From Pyrinomonadaceae bacterium (GTDB lineage: Bacteria > Acidobacteriota > Blastocatellia > Pyrinomonadales > Pyrinomonadaceae): a DNA stretch of 10,271 nt. Made by a program: the position numbers and the translations under genes. Location of the stretch: contig JACCRA010000567.1 in NCBI GenBank assembly GCA_013813825.1, positions 1 through 10,271 on the forward strand, read 5' to 3'. Below the pieces are notes generated by a model. That model made no database searches and had not been told where the DNA came from. It saw nothing but the letters and a program-made list of their open reading frames with translations. Each line of letters starts with the position of its first letter. Positions within the stretch are counted from its first letter, which is position 1. Below are positions 1 to 5,080 of the stretch, in pieces.

Positions 1-131
1 TCGATCCGGACGAGTTTTCCGGCTTCGCTTTCGGCCTCGGCATCGACCGCATGTGCGCGCTGCTCTACGGCCTCGACGACATCCGCCTCCTCTTCGAGAA
101 CGACGTGCGCTTCTTGGAACAATTCAATTAG
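1..131 (+). CDS. pheS: Phenylalanine-tRNA ligase alpha subunit, C-terminal end (partial)
   Basis: The first 42 complete codons read from position 3 to a TAG at 129-131 and give the last part of the alpha (catalytic) subunit of class II phenylalanyl-tRNA synthetase. The run [11 protein letters not shown] followed by LLYGLDDIR is class II motif 3 of PheS, whose arginine contacts ATP, and the short tail after it ends in FLEQFN, as is normal for the family. PheS pairs with PheT in an alpha2-beta2 enzyme that charges tRNA-Phe in the cytoplasm. The 5' part lies outside the window. pheT follows after 74 bases on the same strand, which fits a pheST operon, although a repeat array sits in the gap. Confidence 0.95.
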   Translation, partial: DPDEFSGFAFGLGIDRMCALLYGLDDIRLLFENDVRFLEQFN

Positions 132-132
132 A

Positions 133-200
133 GCCATCAGCTTTCAGCGTTCAGCTATCAGCCTTTGCTTTTAGCTGACGGCTGATGGCTGACGGCTGAG
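133..200. repeat. Inverted heptamer-repeat array 1 (pheS-pheT gap)
   Basis: The pheS-pheT gap is almost entirely a 7-base periodic array. Positions 174-200 carry four head-to-tail units of consensus GCTGANG. Positions 133-162 carry four units of consensus GCTGANN on the opposite strand. The arms 133-148 and 174-189 are complementary at 14 of 16 positions, with one more G-T wobble, and can form a hairpin with a loop of about 25 bases. The right arm ends only 5 bases before the pheT ATG, where no Shine-Dalgarno sequence is seen. The function is unknown. It shares architecture, but not sequence, with three other gaps in the window. Confidence 0.8.
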
Positions 201-205
201 TGCTT

Positions 206-2338
206 ATGAATATCAGTTACAACTGGCTGCGCGAGTTGGTCGCGTTGGAATTGCCGCCGGGAGAATTGCGCGAGCGGCTGACGATGGTTGGGCTGGAAGT
301 CGAAGCCTTGCATGAGTCGGGCGACGACTTTGTGTTTGAGGTCGCGGTGTTGTCGAACCGTCCTGATTGGATGTCGCACTTGGGCGTCGCGCGCGAGGTC
401 GGCGTTATCACGGGCGGCGCGGTTAATCTGTTGCTTGCGCCGACGGCGCGAATCGAGGGGCGGACTGATGAGGTAACATCCGTTGAAGTGCAAGCGTCCG
501 ACTTGTGCCCGCGGTTCACGGCGCGGGCGGTGCGCGGCGTGCGGATTGGTCCCTCTCCAGCATGGCTCGCGGAGCGGTTACAAGCCATCGGGCAACGTCC
601 GATCAACAACGTGGCGGACATCACCAACTATGTCATGCTGGAATTGGGGCAGCCGCTCCACGCCTTTGATCTGGATAAACTGATTGAGCAGCGGCTTGTC
701 GTCAGACGCGCGCGGAAGGGCGAGCGTGTAACGACGCTTGACGGAGTTGAACGAGAACTTGACCCAGAGATGTTGGTGATCGCGGACGCCGCGCGCCCGG
801 TGGCCGTCGCGGGCGTAATGGGCGGGGCCGAGACGGAGATTTCCTCCGCAACGCGCAACGTTCTGATTGAGGGCGCTCACTTCACTCCCGCTTCGATCCG
901 GCGCACTTCGCGCGCGCTCGGCTTACGCACCGAAGCCTCTGAGCGTTTCGAGCGCGGCGTCGATGACGCCGGACAACTGAGGGCGCAGGAGAGAACCGTT
1001 GCGCTGATCTGCGAGTTGGCGGGCGGGGCGGCGACCGACGGCACGATTGATATTTACCCACAACGGCTGTCGCCGCCGGTTGTAAGGCTGCGGTTTTCGC
1101 GCGTGCGAGAGTTGACCGGCGTGAACGTCGAGCCGCGCGAGTCGCTTCGTATTCTGACCGCGCTCGGTTTTAGACCTGATGGCGGCGGAAGCAACGGGCA
1201 TGGGGCGGAGGAAAATGCGCCGGAACTCGGACGCCTCGCCGGTGCCGCGAGTGCCGGCTTCATTTGCCCTTCATGGCGCACGGACGTTCAACTCGAAGAG
1301 GATTTAGTCGAAGAGATCGCTCGCCACGCCGGTTACGGCAAGATCGAGGAGGCGCTGCCGCCCGCGAATGTTTCAGGCGAGTACCGCGCGCACGAAGACC
1401 GCCGCCGCGCCGCGCGCCGTGCGCTCACCGCTGGCGGTTACGACGAGGCGATTAACTTCAGTTTCATCGACGCCGCGCACGACGAACGGTTCGAATTGCT
1501 GCCCGGCCTGCTGGAAGGCAGCGGGGGCGACGAGTTGTTCGTTACCCTCAATAACCCGATCATCGAAGGCGCAACGCGCATGAGGGCCACGCTGTTGCCG
1601 GGGTTGCTCGCGGCGGCGCGTCACAACTTTAACCACGGCACCCGCGACGTGCGCTTGTTCGAGGCGGGGCGCGTCTTCGCCGCACACGCCACGACGGAAA
1701 GTTTGCCCGTCGAGCGCGAATCACTGGCCCTCTTGGCGACTGGCGGCGCGCTCGAAGCGGGGACGACGGCAGCCGCACGGGAAATCGATTTTTACGATCT
1801 GAAGGGCGCGCTCGAAGCCGCCGGCGACGCGATGAACACCGGCGCGCTGGATTATGCGGCCGAGAGCGTGCGACATCTGCGCGAGGGACAGGCCGCGCGC
1901 ATCTCACTCGGCGGGATGCCAATCGGGTACGTCGGCCAATTGTCCGAAGAGGTCGCCGCCGCATATAAATTCCGCCAGCCCGTCTATGTCGCGGAAGTTA
2001 ATCTGAGCGCCTTGTTCGAGGTGGCTAAAACACCCGTCCGGTACACGCCGTTGCCGCGTTTCCCATCAGTCATCCGTGACCTCACACTCGTCGCCAATCG
2101 CCGCGCCGCTTTCGCCGGGATCCGTCAGGCCGCGCTCGATCTCAACATCGAGGAGTGCCGCGACGTGTCGCTCGTTTACGTCTATGAGGGCGAGCGCGTC
2201 CCCGAAGGCCAACGCTCCGTCACGCTCAGGATCGAATACCGCGCCGACGACCGCACGTTGCGCGACGACGAAGTTGACGAACTGCACCGCCGCATCGTCG
2301 CCACGCTCGAAGAAACTTTCAGGTCACAACTGAAGTGA
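206..2338 (+). CDS. pheT: Phenylalanine-tRNA ligase beta subunit, short form lacking the tRNA-binding OB domain
   Basis: This 710-residue protein is the beta subunit of phenylalanyl-tRNA synthetase and works with PheS; it carries the B3/B4 editing domain and the tRNA anticodon-binding end. The start at ATG 206 gives MNISYNWLREL, aligned with E. coli PheT from residue 1; an in-frame GTG at 200 is less likely. Visible parts are the N-terminal B1 segment (about 1-55), B3/B4 with RPINNVADITNY and ELGQPLHAFD (about 100-270), B5 with PSWRTDV and DLVEEIARHAGY (about 285-375), the catalytic-like core, and a C-terminal FDX-ACB domain from Y613 (LPRFPSVIRDLTLV). The EMAP-like OB fold of about 115 residues, which in E. 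coli follows GLEVDGV near residue 30, is missing: GLEVEAL runs almost directly into FEVAVLSNRPD. A Gly/Ala-rich insert lies in B5 at about 325-351. Confidence 0.96.
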   Translation: MNISYNWLRELVALELPPGELRERLTMVGLEVEALHESGDDFVFEVAVLSNRPDWMSHLGVAREVGVITGGAVNLLLAPTARIEGRTDEVTSVEVQASDLCPRFTARAVRGVRIGPSPAWLAERLQAIGQRPINNVADITNYVMLELGQPLHAFDLDKLIEQRLVVRRARKGERVTTLDGVERELDPEMLVIADAARPVAVAGVMGGAETEISSATRNVLIEGAHFTPASIRRTSRALGLRTEASERFERGVDDAGQLRAQERTVALICELAGGAATDGTIDIYPQRLSPPVVRLRFSRVRELTGVNVEPRESLRILTALGFRPDGGGSNGHGAEENAPELGRLAGAASAGFICPSWRTDVQLEEDLVEEIARHAGYGKIEEALPPANVSGEYRAHEDRRRAARRALTAGGYDEAINFSFIDAAHDERFELLPGLLEGSGGDELFVTLNNPIIEGATRMRATLLPGLLAAARHNFNHGTRDVRLFEAGRVFAAHATTESLPVERESLALLATGGALEAGTTAAAREIDFYDLKGALEAAGDAMNTGALDYAAESVRHLREGQAARISLGGMPIGYVGQLSEEVAAAYKFRQPVYVAEVNLSALFEVAKTPVRYTPLPRFPSVIRDLTLVANRRAAFAGIRQAALDLNIEECRDVSLVYVYEGERVPEGQRSVTLRIEYRADDRTLRDDEVDELHRRIVATLEETFRSQLK

Positions 2339-2339
2339 T

Positions 2340-2400
2340 AGAGGTCAGAGGTCAGTAAAAGACAAATTGCTCTCTGTTTTATTACTGACCTCTGACCTCT
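2340..2400. repeat. Inverted heptamer-repeat hairpin 2 (after pheT)
   Basis: A perfect 19-bp inverted repeat (2340-2358 with 2382-2400) encloses a 23-base loop. Each arm contains two tandem copies of the heptamer GAGGTCA followed by GTAA. It begins 2 bases after the pheT stop. It could cap the pheST transcript, but no clean T-run follows the right arm, so it is not a typical intrinsic terminator. It has the same architecture as the arrays at 133-200, 3466-3537 and 4337-4461. Confidence 0.85.
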
Positions 2401-2411
2401 GCTCTTGACTC

Positions 2412-2440
2412 TTGCGCTCGCTGGCGTGAAGTCGCATAAT
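2412..2440 (+). promoter_or_regulatory. Possible sigma-70-type promoter for the zapB-like/zapA pair
   Basis: TTGCGC at 2412-2417 and CATAAT at 2435-2440 are separated by 17 bases. The -10 matches consensus at 5 of 6 positions and the -35 at 3 of 6. It lies 40 bases before the ATG of the ZapB-like gene and after the pheT hairpin, so the cell-division pair could have its own transcription start. The call rests on motif matching only. Confidence 0.35.
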
Positions 2441-2480
2441 CGCTCGGCCTTTTTGAGTCGCTGTTTTGTGAGGGAAAAAG

Positions 2481-2762
2481 ATGGTCGGTTTAACTGGCTT
2501 AGAGAAATTTTCACACCTCGAAGATAAAATTTACCGCACCATCGAGTTGACTAAGTCGCTGCGCCAAGAGAAAGAGGTGCTTGAGCGCGAAGTCTCTTCG
2601 ACCCGGCGCGAGGTCGGCGCGTTGCTCGATGAAAAGGAGCGGCTGGAAACACAGGTTGAGCGCCTGCTGGCCGAGCGCGACACGATCCGCATGAAGGTCG
2701 AAGCGATGCTCGACGCCATCGCGGTGCTCGATCCGGAGATGGCCGAAGCCGTCAGGAAGTAA
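2481..2762 (+). CDS. Small coiled-coil protein, ZapB-like cell-division factor
   Basis: This 93-residue protein is nearly all predicted coiled coil: from about residue 12 to 75 it shows heptad leucines and many Glu/Arg/Lys residues (LEDKIYRTIELTKSLRQEKE, then ERLETQVERLLAERD). The opening LEKFSHLEDKI resembles the E. coli ZapB start (FEKLEAKV), and the length is close to ZapB (about 80). ZapB binds ZapA and links the FtsZ ring to the nucleoid-organising layer. The start ATG 2481 has AGGGA a few bases upstream. The gene sits 29 bases before zapA and is probably co-transcribed with it, which supports the role. Coiled coils resemble each other easily, so the family call is moderate; another short cytoskeletal coiled-coil protein is possible. 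Confidence 0.7.
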   Translation: MVGLTGLEKFSHLEDKIYRTIELTKSLRQEKEVLEREVSSTRREVGALLDEKERLETQVERLLAERDTIRMKVEAMLDAIAVLDPEMAEAVRK

Positions 2763-2791
2763 GCCCCGCCCGCCGTTTCAGAGAAATTTAG

Positions 2792-3154
2792 ATGAGCACG
2801 ATCAAAAGCCCAATTGACACGCCCGGCACGCCCACCATCCGCGTCGAGATTTACAACCAGATTTATAACATCCGCTCCGATGGCGACAGCGAATACGTGA
2901 TGCAGCTCGCCGAGTTCGTCGATCACCGGATGCGAGAAATCTCTTCGGGCACGTTGACGGTGGATTCGCTCAAGGTTGCGATCCTCGCCGCGCTGCACAT
3001 CGCCGACGAGTTGCACCGCTTGAAACGCCTCCACGAACAGGCCGACGCCCAACTTGCCACACGCAGCGCCGAATGCGCCGACATGCTCGACCGCCTTCTC
3101 AAAGCCCGCCAAGTTGCTGAACAGCAGAACACTCAGAGCCTCTCGTTCTCCTAG
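2792..3154 (+). CDS. zapA: Cell division protein ZapA
   Basis: This 120-residue protein matches ZapA, a small cytoplasmic protein that binds FtsZ and promotes bundling of its filaments at midcell. The N-terminal globular head has RVEIYNQIYNIRSDGDSEYV (about residues 17-36), then LAEFVDHRMREI and TVDSLKVAILAALHIADELHRL (about 55-77), all typical of the family. The C-terminal 40 residues are a coiled coil (HEQADAQLATRSAECADML) that would form the tetramer. Start ATG 2792 is preceded by only a weak purine stretch (AGAGAAA). It follows the ZapB-like gene by 29 bases. A structured RNA lies just downstream, the usual arrangement for 6S RNA next to zapA (ygfE in E. coli). Confidence 0.93.
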   Translation: MSTIKSPIDTPGTPTIRVEIYNQIYNIRSDGDSEYVMQLAEFVDHRMREISSGTLTVDSLKVAILAALHIADELHRLKRLHEQADAQLATRSAECADMLDRLLKARQVAEQQNTQSLSFS

Positions 3155-3230
3155 CTCATGACCCGTCGTTCGTCAAGCCGGGAAACCTCTCTGACGAGAT
3201 ATTAAATTTGTATGGTTCGCGTTTGACCTA

Positions 3231-3239
3231 TGTTAGTAT
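3231..3239 (+). promoter_or_regulatory. Possible extended -10 promoter of the 6S RNA candidate
   Basis: TGTTAGTAT fits the extended -10 form TGnTATAAT at 4 of 6 core positions plus the TG. It lies 6 bases before the first base of the complementary-ended RNA (3246), the right distance for a start site. A TTGACC at 3223-3228 is too close to be its -35. This is motif evidence only. Confidence 0.35.
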
Positions 3240-3245
3240 TCGACT

Positions 3246-3460
3246 AGCTGAAGGGAGTCTCTTCTGCGTGGTTCGCCACCGCTCTTGTTGGTTGAGCCGA
3301 TGCCGTTGAAACGGGAGGCCGACGCCGTTTATAAGCCAGTGCATTCTCTCAGAGATAGAGAACTGCCAGAGGCTGCGGCTCTTCAAAGGCCACCCACCTG
3401 TCTAAGCAGGTTCAACCACGGCTGCGGAACGGCCTTGCGGATGCCCCTTCAGCTATTCTT
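3246..3460 (+). ncRNA. ssrS: Structured RNA, probable 6S RNA
   Basis: Position, size and fold point to 6S RNA, which mimics an open promoter and sequesters housekeeping RNA polymerase holoenzyme. The ends are complementary: AGCTGAAGGG at 3246-3255 pairs with CCCTTCAGCT at 3445-3454, giving an RNA of about 210 bases, and a T-rich tail (ATTCTTTT, 3455-3462) follows as in an intrinsic terminator. Inside, GTGGTT (3268-3273) can pair with AACCAC, GAGCCG (3294-3299) with CGGCTC (3376-3381), and an apical hairpin uses TTCTCT and AGAGAA around 3345-3363. A short hairpin ACCTG/CAGGT on the 3' side resembles the small hairpin in the central bubble of known 6S RNAs. It lies directly after zapA. No protein-coding signal is seen. 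I could not run a covariance model, so another structured RNA is possible. Confidence 0.65.
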
Positions 3461-3465
3461 TTAAA

Positions 3466-3537
3466 TGACGAGTGACCAGTCACGAGTGACGAGCAAGGAG
3501 TTGAAAATTTCTTGTCACTCCTCACCGGTTACTCGTC
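3466..3537. repeat. Inverted heptamer-repeat array 3 (before ymdB)
   Basis: Four tandem heptamers of consensus GACGAGT run from 3467 to 3494, and four more diverged copies run on the opposite strand from 3537 back to 3510. The arms 3466-3493 and 3511-3538 are complementary at 23 of 28 positions, leaving a loop of about 17 bases. The right arm ends 13 bases before the ymdB ATG and occupies the place where a ribosome-binding site would be expected. It starts 4 bases after the T-tail of the 6S RNA candidate. Confidence 0.8.
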
Positions 3538-3550
3538 ACTGTTTTTAACG

Positions 3551-4333
3551 ATGAGAATATTGGTGATCGGAGACGTGGTGGCGCGGCCCGGAAGGATCGC
3601 GGTGTTGGAACGCATTCAGGATTTACGCGAGCAGCACCACATCGATCTCGCGGTGATGAACGCGGAGAACGTGGCCGGCGGCTTTTCGATCACGCCGTCG
3701 CTAGCCGACGAACTCTTCGCCAGCGGCATCGACGTGATGACATCCGGCAATCACATTTTTGACAAGCGCGAAGTGATTCCTTACATCGCGCGGCAGGAGC
3801 GTTTGCTGCGCCCCGCCAACTACCCGCTGGGGACGCCGGGCAGCGGCCTCTGGATCGGAGAAGTGAAAGGAACGAGAGTCGCTGTTTGTAATCTAATCGG
3901 GCGCGTCTTCATGGGGCCGGCGGACGATCCTTTCCGCGTCGCCGATGAAGTCGTCAAATCCATTCCGCCCGAGGTGCGCGTGCGCGTTGTGGACATGCAC
4001 GCGGAAGCGACTTCCGAGAAAGTGGCGATGGGATGGTTTCTCGATGGCCGCGTCTCGTCCGTGACGGGCACGCACACCCACGTCCAGACGGCCGACGAAC
4101 GCATCCTGCCGAGCGGCACGGCCTACCTCACCGACATCGGCATGACCGGCAGCCACTCCGGCGTCATCGGCATGAATCGCGAAGACGTGATCGCACGCTT
4201 CACCTCCGTCACCACCCGCCGCGCTGAGAACTCCACCGGCGACACACGCATCTGCGCCGCTCTCATCGACGTTGATGAAGAGACCGGCCGCGCGCGGGAC
4301 ATCAAACGGCTCAATTTACCGCACGAATCTTGA
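3551..4333 (+). CDS. ymdB: YmdB/TIGR00282-family metallophosphodiesterase
   Basis: This 260-residue cytoplasmic protein matches B. subtilis YmdB, a binuclear-metal phosphodiesterase that acts on 2',3'-cyclic mononucleotides and affects motility and biofilm decisions there. All metal ligands are present at the same positions as in that family: D8 (IGDVV), E39 and N40 (NAEN), N67 and H68 (GNH), H150 (DMHAEATSEK), H175 and H177 (GTHTHVQTAD). The C-terminal DIGMTGSHSGVIGM is also diagnostic. ATG 3551 is chosen because MRILVIGDVV is the family N terminus; an upstream in-frame TTG at 3512 falls inside the repeat hairpin. No Shine-Dalgarno is visible. The usual neighbour rny (RNase Y) is not in the window. 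The next gene is convergent. Confidence 0.95.
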   Translation: MRILVIGDVVARPGRIAVLERIQDLREQHHIDLAVMNAENVAGGFSITPSLADELFASGIDVMTSGNHIFDKREVIPYIARQERLLRPANYPLGTPGSGLWIGEVKGTRVAVCNLIGRVFMGPADDPFRVADEVVKSIPPEVRVRVVDMHAEATSEKVAMGWFLDGRVSSVTGTHTHVQTADERILPSGTAYLTDIGMTGSHSGVIGMNREDVIARFTSVTTRRAENSTGDTRICAALIDVDEETGRARDIKRLNLPHES

Positions 4334-4336
4334 GTA

Positions 4337-4461
4337 GCAATAGGCACAGGCAGTGGGCAGGCAAAAACATCAGGTAGGCATTAACAGCTATCCACCTTTC
4401 AAGTTCTAGCAGAGTCATGCATTGCCTATTGTCTTCTGCTTTACTGCCTTCTGCTTACTGC
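4337..4461. repeat. Inverted heptamer-repeat array 4 (ymdB-thioesterase gap)
   Basis: This array fills the gap between two convergent genes. The right part, 4419-4461 read on the minus strand, is a run of 7-base units alternating GCAGTAA and GCAGAAG, then ACAATAG and GCAATGC, with one extra base. The left part, 4337-4366, has looser GCA-starting units (GCAATAG, GCACAG, GCAGTGG). The outer pair CAATAGGCA (4338-4346) and TGCCTATTG (4423-4431) is a perfect 9-bp inverted repeat. The loop is long (about 75 bases) and has no recognised content. Between convergent genes it could help transcript ends from both sides, but this is a guess. Confidence 0.65.
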
Positions 4462-4464
4462 TCT

Positions 4465-4980
4465 TCACGGCGCGCTGTCTTCCGGCACGCGGTCGGCGCG
4501 TTGCGGTAGTTGCGGTAGTTGTGACGTGTGGATGTCCTCTTCGGGAATGGCGGAGAGTAGCGCGCGGTATTGCTCGGGCATCGAGCGGACACGCCCGCGC
4601 CCGTCGGTGATGACGTGGCCGGTTTCGCCTTCGGCGATCACTTGTCCGGTGTCGGCGCGGATGATCTCGTAGCCGAAGCGGACGGAGCGGCGGCGCATCT
4701 CGGTAATGTGGGTGCGGATAATTAATTCATCGTCGTAGCGTGCGGGAGCTTTGTAGCGACAGTAGCTTTCAGCGACGACAAGATAAGCGTCTTCGCTCTG
4801 TTCCATGTCGCGGTAGGCGAAGCCGCGCGCGCGGCAAAACTCAGTGCGACCGATTTCAAACCAGATTAAATAATTGGCGTGATAGACGACGCCCATCTGA
4901 TCCGTCTCGGCATAGCGCACGCGCACCATCGTCTCATGCCAGATGTCCATTAGCGGATCGTTAGGTGACGCGCTCATCAT
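4465..4980 (-). CDS. YbgC/FadM-type acyl-CoA thioesterase (hotdog fold)
   Basis: This 171-residue protein belongs to the 4-hydroxybenzoyl-CoA thioesterase-like hotdog family, which hydrolyses acyl-CoA thioesters in the cytoplasm. The N-terminal signature RVRYAETDQMGVVYHANYLIW contains the catalytic Asp (D27 here), the following Gly, and the YHANY segment at the start of the long helix; FEIGRTEF continues it. YKAPARYDDELIIRT and RSVRFGYEI are the usual strands. About 25 residues of uninformative tail follow the fold (from about residue 147). The start at 4980 has GGGAG 10 bases upstream; adjacent ATG codons (4977, 4950) are alternatives. It is divergent from the metallopeptidase gene, with 100 bases between them, and convergent with ymdB. 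The chain-length preference cannot be read from the sequence; YbgC itself is often linked to the Tol-Pal locus, which is not seen here. Confidence 0.88.
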   Translation of the reverse strand: MMSASPNDPLMDIWHETMVRVRYAETDQMGVVYHANYLIWFEIGRTEFCRARGFAYRDMEQSEDAYLVVAESYCRYKAPARYDDELIIRTHITEMRRRSVRFGYEIIRADTGQVIAEGETGHVITDGRGRVRSMPEQYRALLSAIPEEDIHTSQLPQLPQRADRVPEDSAP

Positions 4981-5080
4981 CCGAAAAAATCTCCCGTCCG
5001 TTGCGCTTCCGGCAGCGGCAAATTAGAGTAGCGTTGAACTGACCGCCGTGTGAGCGGACTATAAAAGCGAAAGGTTCGAG
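4981..5080. promoter_or_regulatory. Divergent intergenic region, likely promoters for both flanking genes
   Basis: The 100-base gap lies between two divergent genes and must hold both 5' signals. On the plus strand TTGCGC (5001-5006) and TAGAGT (5024-5029) are 17 bases apart, a weak match. TTGAAC (5034) and TATAAA (5060-5065) look better individually but are 20 bases apart. GAAAGG at 5069-5074, 6 bases before ATG 5081, is a clear ribosome-binding site. On the minus strand GGGAG precedes the thioesterase start by 10 bases. No operator palindrome stands out. Confidence 0.4.

Noticed and set aside
133..200. CRISPR-like array
   Set aside because: Units are only 7 bases and directly abutting, with no spacers, and the two arms are inverted. 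No cas gene is nearby.
3170..3197. Inverted repeat TCGTCA/TGACGA after zapA as a terminator
   Set aside because: The stem is 6 bp with a 16-base loop, and the following sequence is AT-rich rather than a T-run. This is too weak to call.
3512..3550. Extended ymdB start at TTG 3512
   Set aside because: It would add 13 residues encoded by the repeat hairpin. The family N terminus begins exactly at ATG 3551.
4740..4964. Plus-strand open frame opposite the thioesterase
   Set aside because: It is Arg-rich with no motif, and it overlaps the conserved hotdog signature on the other strand.
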